The position numbers were made by a program, and so were the translations under genes. From Microbacterium hydrothermale (GTDB lineage: Bacteria > Actinomycetota > Actinomycetes > Actinomycetales > Microbacteriaceae): a stretch of 64,000 nt of DNA. This document shows positions 18,104-26,920 of the stretch, one piece after another; position 1 is the first letter of the stretch, and each line of letters begins with the position of its first letter. The notes beneath the pieces are model-generated. The model had not been told where the DNA came from and searched no databases. It worked only from the letters and a program-made list of their open reading frames with translations. The stretch covers positions 372,001-436,000 of the forward strand of contig NZ_STGM01000002.1 in assembly GCF_004854025.1 (NCBI RefSeq), written 5' to 3'.

Positions 18104-19480
18104 TCAGAGGATGACGCCGAACTCCTCCGCCAGGGCGGGCAGCTGCTCGTGCAGAACGGCCGAGGCCTCCGCGGCGAGAGGGTTCGTCGAGACGCCGTCC
18201 TCGTTCACCAGCTTCCCGCCGACGTACACCTGCTTCAGGTTGCGCAGGCCGCACGCGAGCACGTAGCTGCGGACGGGGTTCCACAGCGGACCGACGTCGG
18301 GGAGACGCGGGTCGACCACCACGAAGTCGGCGAACTTGCCCACCTCGAGGCTGCCGACGCGGTCGTCGACGCCCATGATCTCCGCGCCCCCGAGCGTGTG
18401 CAGGCGCAGCACGCGCTCCGGCATCATCGACAGCGGGTCGTGGGTGCGAGCGCGCTGCATGAACATGCCCATGCGCATGTTCTGCCACGGGTCGGCGACA
18501 TCGGTGCAGGCCTGATCGTCGAGGCCCATGCCGACCTTCATGCCCTGATCGAGCATCTCGGGCACGTGCGCGATCCCGGATGCGAGACGCCCGTTCGATG
18601 CCGGCTGCCACGACATGCTGGCGCCGCCGGCAGCGGCATCCGCGATGATCTCGGGCGTCGTCTGGATGAAGTGGCCGAACATCATGCCGGGACGGAGGGC
18701 TCCGGCGTTCTTGTACAGCTGGAACTTCGTCTGCTGGTGCTCGATCGCCTCGTACGTCTCGAGGAAGTGCGCCTGGTTCGTGACGCCGAAGCGGTCCATG
18801 ACCGCGACCTCGATCTCGGCGGCATCCGGCCGGGTCGACCACTGCACCTGCCCCATGATCGAGGCACCGAGGGCGATGTCGGGGTCCATCGCGAGAACGT
18901 GATCGAGGGAAGCCTCGAAGCGCGCGAAGATCTCCTCGTCGGTGCCGACGGTGGCATCCAGGGCGATCGAGTCGACGAAGCGGAGCCCGGCGTCGTGGCA
19001 TCCGTCGGCCTGCCGGGTGTGCCAGGCGTGATCGCGCAGAATGCCGCCGCCGTCGGCGCGCTTGCCGTCGACCATCGGCTCCCAGGGCAGGAGTGGGTCG
19101 GTGAAGTTGTACGCCGTGGTCACGCCGTTAGCGAGGAAGTCGAGCGAGCCGTGCAGCGTCGCCCAGTAGATCTGGTCGGGTGAGGCGTTGTTGAGCACGC
19201 TGAACATCGACGTGCACCAGCCGTAGAGCGTCTGGTCGACGCCGAGCCCGCGCGAGCCGCTCGTGAAGAGGTGGCTGTGGCTCGACACGAAACCGGGGGC
19301 GACGAACTTGCCGTCGACGTCGAGGATCTCGTCGGCGGTGACGCCCGGGTCGGGGTCGCCGGCGCCGATCGCCGCGATGCGGCCGTCGCGGACGAGCATG
19401 TATCCGCGCTCGATGTAGCCGGGGTCGTCGGTGCCCGCGGGGACCGTGATGAGACGTGCATTCGTGACCAGGAGCGACAT
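18104..19480 (-). CDS. Amidohydrolase of the AtzA/TrzN-like deaminase group
   Basis: 458 aa. Metal ligands are complete: SSHSHLF, HFLE (in NQAHFLETYEA), GHFI and the Asp in GLDDQACTD. The group hydrolyses amino or chloro substituents from purines, s-triazines and related rings. The start at ATG 19480 has no Shine-Dalgarno; a TACCGT box lies 7 nt upstream, which indicates a leaderless message. Unlike the amidohydrolase at 5673 it should be catalytically competent. It is monocistronic. Confidence 0.88.
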   Translation of the reverse strand: MSLLVTNARLITVPAGTDDPGYIERGYMLVRDGRIAAIGAGDPDPGVTADEILDVDGKFVAPGFVSSHSHLFTSGSRGLGVDQTLYGWCTSMFSVLNNASPDQIYWATLHGSLDFLANGVTTAYNFTDPLLPWEPMVDGKRADGGGILRDHAWHTRQADGCHDAGLRFVDSIALDATVGTDEEIFARFEASLDHVLAMDPDIALGASIMGQVQWSTRPDAAEIEVAVMDRFGVTNQAHFLETYEAIEHQQTKFQLYKNAGALRPGMMFGHFIQTTPEIIADAAAGGASMSWQPASNGRLASGIAHVPEMLDQGMKVGMGLDDQACTDVADPWQNMRMGMFMQRARTHDPLSMMPERVLRLHTLGGAEIMGVDDRVGSLEVGKFADFVVVDPRLPDVGPLWNPVRSYVLACGLRNLKQVYVGGKLVNEDGVSTNPLAAEASAVLHEQLPALAEEFGVIL

Positions 19481-19487
19481 GTTGATG

Positions 19488-19493
19488 ACGGTA
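19488..19493 (-). promoter_or_regulatory. Putative -10 box, leaderless amidohydrolase transcript
   Basis: On the minus strand TACCGT is followed by 7 nt and then the ATG at 19480, identical in sequence and spacing to the xdhC promoter. Confidence 0.55.
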
Positions 19494-19584
19494 ACAATGG
19501 CGTGTTTCCGCGGTGTTCCGGGCGTGGGGCGGGGGTTTTGCGGAGGGTGGTCGTGGTGGTGGTTGTCCCCCTTCTGACGGTGCA

Positions 19585-19636
19585 TGTCCCAGAAATGGCC
19601 GGTGCAGCGCCGCCCAACCCACCACAAGTGGGACAA
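19585..19636. repeat. Inverted-repeat element, family D copy 1
   Basis: TGTCCCAGAAATGG near 19585 is complementary, with mismatches, to CCACAAGTGGGACA ending at 19636. The centre GCCGGTGCAGCGCCGCCCAACC is shared with copy 2 at 19701. Confidence 0.7.
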
Positions 19637-19700
19637 GGGGGCGCGGAGGCCGCGCGAGAGCCACGCCCCCTCGAGGCCTCGTCCCACTTCTAGCAATGCG

Positions 19701-19750
19701 TGTCCCAGAAGTGGCCGGTGCAGCGCCGCCCAACCCCCCACAAGTGGGAC
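19701..19750. repeat. Inverted-repeat element, family D copy 2
   Basis: A near-identical direct copy of the element at 19585, including the centre. An extra half-arm, GTCCCACTTCT, lies at 19681-19691. Together the two copies fill the 285-bp gap between two minus-strand genes, which holds no gene. Confidence 0.7.
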
Positions 19751-19765
19751 GAGGGTGCGCAGAGC

Positions 19766-20839
19766 TCAGGCGAACGCCGCCCGCACCGCCGGCGCGATCT
19801 GCGCGAGCACCTCGTCGCGCGCGGGCGTCGACGGGAACACCAGGAACAGATGCGGAACACCCGCCCTCCGCACGAACGTGACGGGGACCCCGGATGCCGC
19901 GAGGCGATCGGCGTACTCCTCCGCCTCGTCCGACAGCGGGTCGACCTCGGCCGCGACGAGCACGGCCGGCGCCGCCGCGTCGACAGCGGCGGCGCGCAGC
20001 GGCGCCGCTTCGACGGGCACCGAGCCCGCGGTATCCGGCCGCGGCGGCGCACCGGCGCCCGTCCGCACAGCATTCGGCCGCGGCGAAGCACCGGCGCCCG
20101 TCCGCACAGCATCCGTTCCCGGCGAAGCCTCCACACCCGGCGCAGCATCCGCGGCGCCGCCGAGGTACAGCCCCCAGTACCACTGCATCCCCTTCGCCGT
20201 CAGCGGCAGGTTCGCGGTGTGCGCGCGGTAGCTGGGGCGATCGGGATCGGGCGCGTCGAGCACCGGACACAGCAGCACCTGCACCCGGATGCCGGGAGCC
20301 CGACCCTCGCGCGAGCGCAGGGCGAGGGCTGCGGCGAGGTTCCCTCCCGCGCTGTGCCCGGCCACGCCGAGCAGGGCGGGGTCGGTCAGACCGCCCGCCC
20401 CGGAGGCGGCGAAACGCAGGACGCGGTCGAGATCGTCGAGACCGGCGGGGAAGGGGTGCTCGGGCGCCAGGCGGTAGTCGGCGCTCAGCACCTGCGTGGC
20501 GGTCGCGGTCGCGAGCGCGCGGCAGAGGGCGTCGTTGTTGTCGAGGTCGCCGGCGACCCAGCCTCCGCCGTGCGCGAAGACGAGGGTTCCCCGGTGCCCC
20601 GCACGCGGGCGGTACAGGCGCAGGGCGAGGCCGTCGGCATCCAGGTCGATCGACTCGACGGTGTCGTCGTCGGGCGACCGCACCCACGACGGATTGGCGC
20701 GGAGCTCGGCGAGGCGTGCGGCGTCGTCGCCGTCGGCATCCGTCGCCCCCGAGGGGATCGTGCCGGCCTGCGCGGCGAGCCGCGCCAGGTGCGCGCGCAC
20801 GTCGGGGTCGGTGATGGCCGGGTGGACGTCGTCGCTCAC
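19766..20839 (-). CDS. Alpha/beta hydrolase, HSL-family esterase, with repetitive insert
   Basis: 357 aa. Oxyanion-hole motif AHGGGW (90-93), nucleophile in GHSAGG (S163), Asp in VDPL (D300) and the His at about 330 (GVPHLF) make a complete hormone-sensitive-lipase-type triad. Between about 230 and 280, after YWGLYLGG, there is a low-complexity insert built on RTGAG/PRP repeats, which comes from a short tandem duplication in the DNA (about 20030-20140). The start is GTG 20839, with GAGGAA about 6 nt upstream. Confidence 0.88.
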   Translation of the reverse strand: MSDDVHPAITDPDVRAHLARLAAQAGTIPSGATDADGDDAARLAELRANPSWVRSPDDDTVESIDLDADGLALRLYRPRAGHRGTLVFAHGGGWVAGDLDNNDALCRALATATATQVLSADYRLAPEHPFPAGLDDLDRVLRFAASGAGGLTDPALLGVAGHSAGGNLAAALALRSREGRAPGIRVQVLLCPVLDAPDPDRPSYRAHTANLPLTAKGMQWYWGLYLGGAADAAPGVEASPGTDAVRTGAGASPRPNAVRTGAGAPPRPDTAGSVPVEAAPLRAAAVDAAAPAVLVAAEVDPLSDEAEEYADRLAASGVPVTFVRRAGVPHLFLVFPSTPARDEVLAQIAPAVRAAFA

Positions 20840-20985
20840 GGGTTTCCTCACTGGTCGCTTCGGCGCGGCGCCGGACGGACCGCCGAGAGCGAGCGTAGGC
20901 GCGCCCGAGGGGCGACACGACGCGCGCATCGCAAGCGTTACGGCGTGGAAACACCCGCGTCGCGCGCGCCCCCGACGATGGCCGC

Positions 20986-21468
20986 ATGGACTCCCCCGTG
21001 CAGCGCGCCGCGGCGATCCTCGCCGCCCAGCGGTTCGTCGTGATCGGAACCGCCGACGCCGACGGCCCGTGGACGGCGGCCGCGCAGTACCGACTCCTCC
21101 CCCGCGGCCTGTACGTCGAGTCCGACGTCTCGTCGCGGCACGCGCGGGCGATCGCGGCGTCGGGCGTGGCATCCGGGGTCGTATTCGACCCGGCGGCGAC
21201 CCTCGCCGACGCCGACGGCGTGCAGCTGGCTTTCGCGGCTCGGGAAGTGGATGCCGAGGCCTCGGCGGTGCGGGACGTGCTGGCCGCGCGACTCCCCCGC
21301 GACGCCGGCGACGACGATCCGTCCCCCGTGCTGGGGGTGCCCACCAAGCGCCTGTACGTGCTCGAGGTCGAGCGGGCGTTCGTGTTCGATCGCGATGCGT
21401 GGCGTTCGCGCGGCACCGACGCGCGGCTCGAGGTGGATGCCGCGGCGGTGTGGGCACTGCTCGCCTGA
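20986..21468 (+). CDS. Pyridoxamine 5'-phosphate oxidase-like flavin-binding protein
   Basis: 160 aa, the size of a single split-barrel FMN-binding domain. The first strands (QRFVVIGTADADGPWTAAA) and the RHARAIAAS stretch match the PNPOx-like family, whose members bind FMN, F420 or heme and reduce or sequester small ligands. No closer assignment is possible. There is no clear ribosome-binding site; GACGAT lies 6 nt before the ATG, so it may be leaderless. It is transcribed divergently from the esterase. Confidence 0.75.
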   Translation: MDSPVQRAAAILAAQRFVVIGTADADGPWTAAAQYRLLPRGLYVESDVSSRHARAIAASGVASGVVFDPAATLADADGVQLAFAAREVDAEASAVRDVLAARLPRDAGDDDPSPVLGVPTKRLYVLEVERAFVFDRDAWRSRGTDARLEVDAAAVWALLA

Positions 21469-21521
21469 GGAGCGTTACGCCCGCGAAACAGCGCCGTCGC
21501 CGCCGCGTTCGCCCCCGGGCG

Positions 21522-21527
21522 TACCGT
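21522..21527 (+). promoter_or_regulatory. Putative -10 box upstream of the SDR gene
   Basis: TACCGT, the same hexamer as at xdhC, located about 38 bp before the ATG at 21566; this gene also has GGAGGA in front of its start. Confidence 0.4.
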
Positions 21528-21565
21528 GACCGCCAGGGCGACCCGACGCCCGCGGGAGGAGCATC

Positions 21566-22273
21566 ATGTCGCAGCGCGTCATCGTCACGGGAGGCTCCGG
21601 CGGCATCGGCGCCGCGATCGTCCAGCGCTTCGTCGACGACGGGGCCCGGGTCGCGGTGCTCGACCGTCGCGCTCCGGCCGGCCCCGCGGCATCCGCCTTC
21701 ATCGCCGTCGACCTGCGCGACCCCCTCGACACGCGACGCGCGGTCGGCGAGGCGGTCGAGGCCCTCGGCGGGATCGACGTGCTCGTGAACTGCGCCGGGA
21801 TCTTCCAGCACACCGCGCTGCTCGACATCAGCGTCGACGACTGGGACCGCGTGATCGACATCAACGCGCGCGCCACCCTGATCACGATGCAGGCCGTCGC
21901 CCCGACGATGCTCGAGGCCCGTCGCGGCTCGATCGTCAACATCGCGAGCATGGCCGCCAAGCACGGCGGCGGAGGCGAGGCCCACTACGCCGCCTCGAAA
22001 GCCGCGGTCGTCGCCCTCACGCGCGCCGGAGCGCAGGAATGGGGATGCCACGGCGTCACCGTCAACGCGGTGTGCCCCGGGTACGTGCTCACCGAGATGG
22101 GCGCCGACACCCGATCGGAGGCCGACGTGGCCGCGTGGAGCGCGAAATCGCCGCTGGGTCGCCTGGGCATCCCGGAGGACGTCGCCGGGGTGACGCACTT
22201 CCTGGCCTCCCCGGCGGGCGGTTATCTGACCGGCCAGGCGATCAACGTCACCGGCGGCATGATCATGCACTGA
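21566..22273 (+). CDS. Short-chain dehydrogenase/reductase
   Basis: 235-aa classical SDR. The dinucleotide-binding motif TGGSGGIG is at residues 8-15, NCAG near 74-77, the catalytic Ser in NIASMAAKHGG and the YAASK active-site motif follows. An acidic residue at the end of the second strand (VLDRR) suggests NAD preference. Strong GGAGGA ribosome-binding site. It stands alone, so the alcohol or ketone substrate is unknown. Confidence 0.93.
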   Translation: MSQRVIVTGGSGGIGAAIVQRFVDDGARVAVLDRRAPAGPAASAFIAVDLRDPLDTRRAVGEAVEALGGIDVLVNCAGIFQHTALLDISVDDWDRVIDINARATLITMQAVAPTMLEARRGSIVNIASMAAKHGGGGEAHYAASKAAVVALTRAGAQEWGCHGVTVNAVCPGYVLTEMGADTRSEADVAAWSAKSPLGRLGIPEDVAGVTHFLASPAGGYLTGQAINVTGGMIMH

Positions 22274-22317
22274 CGCCCGGGCCGGTGCCGGTTCCCGCGC
22301 GGGTTCCGGCTCCGGCG

Positions 22318-22405
22318 CGTGCGGAACTCCGGAGATCTCGGGGCATCCGGGCCGGGCGGCCCCGCACCGGACCGCGACCGAGCGATCGCTCAGAAGTTCC
22401 GCACG
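22318..22405. repeat. Inverted-repeat element, family G
   Basis: CGTGCGGAACTCCGG (from 22318) pairs at 13 of 15 positions with CAGAAGTTCCGCACG (22391-22405). The element lies in the 265-bp gap after the SDR gene. Confidence 0.65.
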
Positions 22406-22491
22406 GGTACGGGTGCGGGTGCGGATGATGCGACGCGGCGGCGTGTGACCGCGCGTGACGACGGCACCGCTCGGCGCCGGAACGCGGTGGT

Positions 22492-22497
22492 TACGGT
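22492..22497 (+). promoter_or_regulatory. Putative -10 box upstream of the CMD-family gene
   Basis: TACGGT about 41 bp before the ATG at 22539. Confidence 0.35.
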
Positions 22498-22538
22498 GGG
22501 GCGTGGCATCCGCCCCACCCCTTCGACCTGGAGAGCCC

Positions 22539-22889
22539 ATGTCCGAATACTTCGACCGCACTGCCGACAAGACCTACACGAAGGTCTACAAGAACGAGAC
22601 GCCCGACATCCTCGCCGCGTTCGCCGCGTTCGACCAGGCCGTCTTCGCCCCCGAGGGCCGCGAGATCCCGCTGAAGTACCGCGAGCTCATCGCCCTCGCC
22701 GTCGGCATCACGACGCAGTGCGTCTACTGCATCGACGGGCACTCGCAGAACGCGGTCAAGGCCGGAGCCACCGAGGCCGAGCTCGCCGAGGCCGCCTGGG
22801 TCGCCACCGCGATCCGCGCGGGCGGCGGCTACGCGCACGGACGCCTCGCGTTCAAGCTCGGCGAGGACGCCCGCCCCCACGAGCACTGA
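22539..22889 (+). CDS. Carboxymuconolactone decarboxylase/AhpD-family protein
   Basis: 116 aa, one CMD domain. It carries the AhpD-type active-site pattern with C61-V-Y-C64 and H68 (QCVYCIDGHS) preceded by the conserved Glu-rich helix. The CxxC makes a thiol-based peroxidase or disulfide reductase more likely than a true lactone decarboxylase. The following peptidase gene starts 3 bp after its stop, so the two share a message. Confidence 0.9.
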   Translation: MSEYFDRTADKTYTKVYKNETPDILAAFAAFDQAVFAPEGREIPLKYRELIALAVGITTQCVYCIDGHSQNAVKAGATEAELAEAAWVATAIRAGGGYAHGRLAFKLGEDARPHEH

Positions 22890-22892
22890 CCC

Positions 22893-24170
22893 GTGTCGCC
22901 CCTCGAGACGGAGGCGCTGGACTTCATCCGCGCCCTGATCCGCATCGACAGCGTCAACACCGGAGATCCCGCCACGATCGGCGACGGCGAGACCCGGGCG
23001 GCGCGGTTCGTGCAGGCGCAGCTCGAGGACGCGGGATACGAGACCGCCCTGGTCGAGCCCGTTCCGGGACGCGCGAGCGTGATCGCCCGCTTGGCGGGTT
23101 CGGATCCGGATGCCGGTGCCCTCGTCGCCCACGCGCACCTCGACGTCGTGCCGGTCGACGCCGCCGACTGGACCCACCCGCCCTTCGGGGCGGAGATCCA
23201 CGACGGCATCCTGTACGGACGCGGCGCGGTCGACATGAAGGACTTCGCCGGGATGCTACTGGCGATCGCGCGGTCGTTCCGGCGCGAGGGGATCGTGCCC
23301 CGGCGCGACCTCGTCTTCGCGTTCTTCGCCGACGAGGAGGCCGGGGGCGTGTGGGGCGCACGCTGGATCGTGCAGCACCGCCCCGAGCTGTTCGCCGGTG
23401 CGACCGAGGCCATCAGCGAGGTGGGCGGGTTCTCGCTGCCGCTTCCCGGCGACCGGCGCGCCTACCTCGTCGCCACGGCCGAGAAGGGCGTCTCGACCGC
23501 GACGCTCACCGCCCGCGGCCGCGCCGCGCACGGGTCCCGTCCCACCGCCGACAACGCCGTCGTGCGCCTCGCGCAGGCCGTCGCCGCGGTCGGCGCGCAC
23601 GCGTTCCCCGTGGTCCGCACGGCCGCGCTCGAGCGGTTCGTCGACACCTGGGAGCGCGCGGGCGGGCGTCTCGACGACCTGGGGTTCGCGGCATCCCTCA
23701 TCGACGCGGGCATGCGCAACACCGCCTCGCCCACGGTGCTCGCGGCGGGAGGGAAGGCCAACGTCATCCCCGCGGCGGCGAGCGCGACGCTCGACGTGCG
23801 GATCGTGCCCGGGCAGCACGACGCGGTACGCGCGGAGCTCGCCGCCGTGGTCGGCGATGACATCGAGGTGACGTGGGCGCGCGACATCGCCGCGATCGAG
23901 GCACCGGTCGATGCGCCCCTGGTCGAGGTGCTGCAGCGGGCGATCACCGCGGAGGATGCCGACGGGGTGGTCGTGCCGTATCTGCTGCCGGCGAGCACCG
24001 ACAACAAGCACCTCAGCCGGCTCGGCATCCGCGGCTACGGCTTCGTGCCGCTGCGCGTGCCCGCGAACTTCGACGTGTTCGGGCAGTTCCACGCCGCCGA
24101 CGAACGCGTGCCGGTGGAGGCGCTCGCGTTCGGCACGCGGGTGACGGCGCGGATCCTGCGCGAAGCGTGA
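22893..24170 (+). CDS. M20-family metallopeptidase/deacylase (ArgE/DapE/ACY1 group)
   Basis: 425 aa. Metal-site motifs are visible: HAHLDVVPVD (H82, D84), GRGAVDMKDF (bridging Asp) and FADEEAGG (catalytic Glu and metal Glu). A dimerisation domain with STATLTARGRAAHGSRP lies in the middle. Family members remove acyl groups from amino acids or cleave dipeptides. GTG start at 22893 without a strong ribosome-binding site, probably translated by coupling to the upstream CMD gene. The 3' end of the gene is duplicated in the DNA just downstream. Confidence 0.92.
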   Translation: MSPLETEALDFIRALIRIDSVNTGDPATIGDGETRAARFVQAQLEDAGYETALVEPVPGRASVIARLAGSDPDAGALVAHAHLDVVPVDAADWTHPPFGAEIHDGILYGRGAVDMKDFAGMLLAIARSFRREGIVPRRDLVFAFFADEEAGGVWGARWIVQHRPELFAGATEAISEVGGFSLPLPGDRRAYLVATAEKGVSTATLTARGRAAHGSRPTADNAVVRLAQAVAAVGAHAFPVVRTAALERFVDTWERAGGRLDDLGFAASLIDAGMRNTASPTVLAAGGKANVIPAAASATLDVRIVPGQHDAVRAELAAVVGDDIEVTWARDIAAIEAPVDAPLVEVLQRAITAEDADGVVVPYLLPASTDNKHLSRLGIRGYGFVPLRVPANFDVFGQFHAADERVPVEALAFGTRVTARILREA

Positions 24171-24276
24171 GGCGGCGGGCGGGGCAGGCCCGCGGGTGAC
24201 GGCGCGGAGCCTGAGCCGGCGGCCGGCGCGGCGCGGAGCCTGAGGCGGCGGGCGGCGCGGCGAGGGGTGAGCCGGT

Positions 24277-24352
24277 GCGCAGAACTCCTGCAGAACCGCG
24301 GATCCAGCGCCCCGCAACCACTCGCGGCGCAGGTAATGCAGGAGTTGTGCGC
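24277..24352. repeat. Inverted-repeat element, family A copy 3
   Basis: 76 bp; arms GCGCAGAACTCCTGCA and TGCAGGAGTTGTGCGC. The centre is conserved with copies 4 and 5. Confidence 0.85.
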
Positions 24353-24480
24353 GGCACCGACCGGCCTGACCGGCCGGCCACCCGGCCCGCCGGCCACCCG
24401 GCCACGGGTGACCGCGCGCGTTCCGCGCGGAGGGTGAGCCGACGCCCGGTGCCCGGCACGCAGCACGCGGCGCCGGGCAC

Positions 24481-24556
24481 GCGCGCATAACTCCTGCAGA
24501 ACCGCGGGTGCAGCGCCCCGCAACCGCTCGCGGCACCGGTAATGCAGGAGTTGTGC
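24481..24556. repeat. Inverted-repeat element, family A copy 4
   Basis: 76 bp; arms GCGCATAACTCCTGCA and TGCAGGAGTTGTGCGC, with a centre almost identical to copies 3 and 5 (GCAGCGCCCCGCAACC). Confidence 0.85.
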
Positions 24557-24657
24557 GCGGCCCAGACCGCCTCGACCCGCCGGCCGCCCGTGACCGCGCT
24601 GATTCCGCGCGGAGCGTGAGCCGACGCCCGGCACGCAGCACGCGGCGCCGGGCACGC

Positions 24658-24733
24658 GCGCATAACTCCTGCAGAACCGCGGGTGCAGCGCCCCGCAACC
24701 ACTCGCGGCACCGGTAATGCAGGAGTTGTGCGC
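24658..24733. repeat. Inverted-repeat element, family A copy 5
   Basis: 76 bp, same arms and centre as copy 4; the flanking spacer is also a copy, so copies 4 and 5 arose by tandem duplication of a unit of about 177 bp. Confidence 0.85.
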
Positions 24734-24942
24734 CGCCCCGTGCTGCGGGCGCGGCCCCGCGGCGTGAGCCGGACGTACCCGACGCCGCAGGGCCCCGCGC
24801 AGCATCCCCGCCGCCGCGCCGCGCCTACCCCGAATCCTCGGGCGCTGTCCAGCGTGTTACCGCCCGAGGCGTCGCATTGCGATGCGCGACAAGTCGTTTC
24901 GACGTGTGAATGGCCGTCTCGCGGCCTCCTCCGACGCCGTCG

Positions 24943-24948
24943 TACCGT
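24943..24948 (+). promoter_or_regulatory. Putative -10 box of the polar amino-acid transporter operon
   Basis: TACCGT 52 bp before the ATG at 25001, which has GAGGAG in front of it. Confidence 0.4.
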
Positions 24949-25000
24949 GACGCAACCCACCGGCGCCCCGCGCCGTCACCGCCCTTCCGAGGAGCACGTC

Positions 25001-26029
25001 ATGACCACCACCGCGCCGGCCCCCGCCGACCGCACGGCCCCGCGCGCCGGGTCGACCGACAAGGTCGACCTCGGCACGATCGCCGTGGTCCCCACCCGTC
25101 ACTGGTGGCGCTGGATCCTCAGCGCCCTGCTGCTGTTCGTCGTCGCCCAGTTCGTCTGGAGCCTCGTCACGAACGACCGCTACATGTGGGGCACCTTCGC
25201 GCAGTACTTCTTCTCCGAGCCGGTGCTCATCGGCATCGGGTACACCCTCAGCCTCACCGCGATCTCGGCGGTCGTCGGCTTCACCCTCGGCACGGTGCTC
25301 GCCCTCGGGCGCCTGTCGGCCTCGCCGCTGCTGAACGCCGTCGCGTGGGGCTACATCTGGTTCTTCCGCTCGGTGCCGCTCGTGGTGCAGATCATCGTCT
25401 GGTACAACCTCGGCTACCTCTACCCGACCCTGGGCCTGGGGACGCCGTTCACCACCGACTTCTGGATCGTGGAGTTCCCCACGGTGCAGCTGGTCAGCGC
25501 CTTCGCCGCCGCGATCCTGGGCCTCGGGCTGCACCAGGCGGCGTATTCGGCTGAGATCATCCGCGGTGGGCTCGTCTCGGTCGACCCCGGCCAGCACGAG
25601 GCGGCTGCGGCCCTCGGCATCCCGGCATCCCGTCGCCTGTTCCGCATCATCCTGCCGCAGGCGATGCGCTCGATCGTGCCCAACGCGACGAACGAGGTGA
25701 TCGGTCTGGTGAAGGGCGCCTCGGTGGTGTTCGTGATCGCCATCCCCGAGCTGTTCTACGCCGTGCAGGTCATCTACAACCGCAACAGCCGCGTCATCCC
25801 GCTGCTGCTGGTCGCGGTGGTCTGGTACACGCTCATCACCACGATTCTGAGCATCGCCCAGTACTACATCGAGCGCCACTACGCCCGCGGCTCAGCCCGC
25901 GCCCTGCCCCCGACGCCCGTGCAGCGGGCCCGCCGGTGGGTGAGCGCGCAGTGGGCGCGCCTGGGCGACGCACCGCCGGGGGCGACGGATGCCGCGCGCC
26001 CGGCGCCCGAGAAGGGAGTCCGCGCATGA
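25001..26029 (+). CDS. Polar amino-acid ABC transporter permease (HisM/GlnP type)
   Basis: 342 aa from ATG 25001 (GAGGAG about 7 nt upstream). The cytoplasmic N-terminus of about 35 residues is followed by membrane segments starting at WWRWILSALLLFVV. The HEQM-family coupling loop is present (VDPGQHEAAAALGI, then RRLFRIILPQAMRSIVPN). The C-terminus carries an unusual Ala/Pro/Arg-rich tail of about 45 residues. It overlaps the ATPase gene by ATGA. Confidence 0.93.
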   Translation: MTTTAPAPADRTAPRAGSTDKVDLGTIAVVPTRHWWRWILSALLLFVVAQFVWSLVTNDRYMWGTFAQYFFSEPVLIGIGYTLSLTAISAVVGFTLGTVLALGRLSASPLLNAVAWGYIWFFRSVPLVVQIIVWYNLGYLYPTLGLGTPFTTDFWIVEFPTVQLVSAFAAAILGLGLHQAAYSAEIIRGGLVSVDPGQHEAAAALGIPASRRLFRIILPQAMRSIVPNATNEVIGLVKGASVVFVIAIPELFYAVQVIYNRNSRVIPLLLVAVVWYTLITTILSIAQYYIERHYARGSARALPPTPVQRARRWVSAQWARLGDAPPGATDAARPAPEKGVRA

Positions 26030-26811
26030 GCGCCACCACCACCGCCACCCGGGGTCTCGTCGAGATCCACAACGTCCACAAAGCGTTCCATGGCACCGAG
26101 GTGCTGAAGGGCATCGACCTGACCGTCGAACCCGGCGAGGTCGTCGCGCTGCTCGGTCCCAGCGGCTCGGGGAAGTCGACCCTGTTGCGCACAATCAACC
26201 ACCTCGAGACCGTGGATGCCGGATCGGTCACCGTCGACGGGGAGTTCATCGGCTACGAACTGCGCCACGGCAAGCTGCACGAGCTGCGCGAGCGCGAGAT
26301 CCTGCGTCGGCGCACGCAGGTGGGGATCGTGTTCCAGAACTTCCACCTCTTCCCGCACCTGACGGCCCTCGAGAACGTCGTCGAGGCACCGCTCGCCCTC
26401 AAGCGGCTGAGCAAGGACGACGCCGCCGAGCTCGCCCGCGGTCTGCTCGACCGCGTCGGACTCGCGCACAAGGCGGAGGCGTACCCGCGGCAGCTGTCGG
26501 GCGGCCAGCAGCAGCGCGTCGCGATCGCCCGCGCACTGGCTCTGCAGCCCAAGGTGCTGCTGTTCGACGAGCCGACGAGCGCACTCGACCCCGAACTGGT
26601 CGGCGAGGTGCTCGACGTCATCCGCGACCTGGCGAAGCTCGGGACGACGCTCGTGATCGTCACGCACGAGATCGGCTTCGCCCGCGAGGTCGCCGACCGC
26701 GTGGTGTTCCTCGACGACGGCCGCGTCATCGAGCAGGGCTCGCCCGACGAGGTGCTGGGTCGTCCGCAGCATCCGCGCACCCGCGAGTTCCTCGCGAAGG
26801 TGCTCGGCTGA
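26026..26811 (+). CDS. Polar amino-acid ABC transporter ATP-binding protein (GlnQ type)
   Basis: 261 aa. Walker A GPSGSGKST at about 44-52, Q-loop VFQNFHLFPH, signature LSGGQQQRVAIARA, Walker B LLFDEPTSALDP and switch His in VTHEIGFA. A short insert between Walker A and the Q-loop (GYELRHGKLHELRERE) distinguishes it from compact GlnQ proteins. It energises the importer formed with the flanking permease and binding protein. Confidence 0.94.
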   Translation: MSATTTATRGLVEIHNVHKAFHGTEVLKGIDLTVEPGEVVALLGPSGSGKSTLLRTINHLETVDAGSVTVDGEFIGYELRHGKLHELREREILRRRTQVGIVFQNFHLFPHLTALENVVEAPLALKRLSKDDAAELARGLLDRVGLAHKAEAYPRQLSGGQQQRVAIARALALQPKVLLFDEPTSALDPELVGEVLDVIRDLAKLGTTLVIVTHEIGFAREVADRVVFLDDGRVIEQGSPDEVLGRPQHPRTREFLAKVLG

Positions 26812-26920
26812 GGCGCGTCCGCCTCGCGCCGACCCCACCCCCTCCCTTCGGGCTCCGTCCGACGAACTCCCCCACTCACCCGAAACGCGGCACGACCGCA
26901 CCCCTCAAGGAGACACAGCA

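Larger units (their letters stand above)
24171..25000. repeat. 830-bp repeat-filled intergenic region
   Basis: There is no credible gene here. The first about 90 bp repeat the last codons of the peptidase gene (GTGACGGCGCGGAxCCTG occurs in the gene at about 24141 and again at 24196). Three 76-bp copies of family A follow, separated by related GC-rich spacers (GTGACCGCGC...GGTGAGCCGACGCCCGG). The last about 150 bp hold the promoter of the amino-acid transporter. Confidence 0.75.

Noticed and set aside
24277..24733. Regularly spaced repeats as a CRISPR array
   Set aside because: The repeats are 76 bp, only three in number, and the spacers are copies of each other; no cas genes are present.
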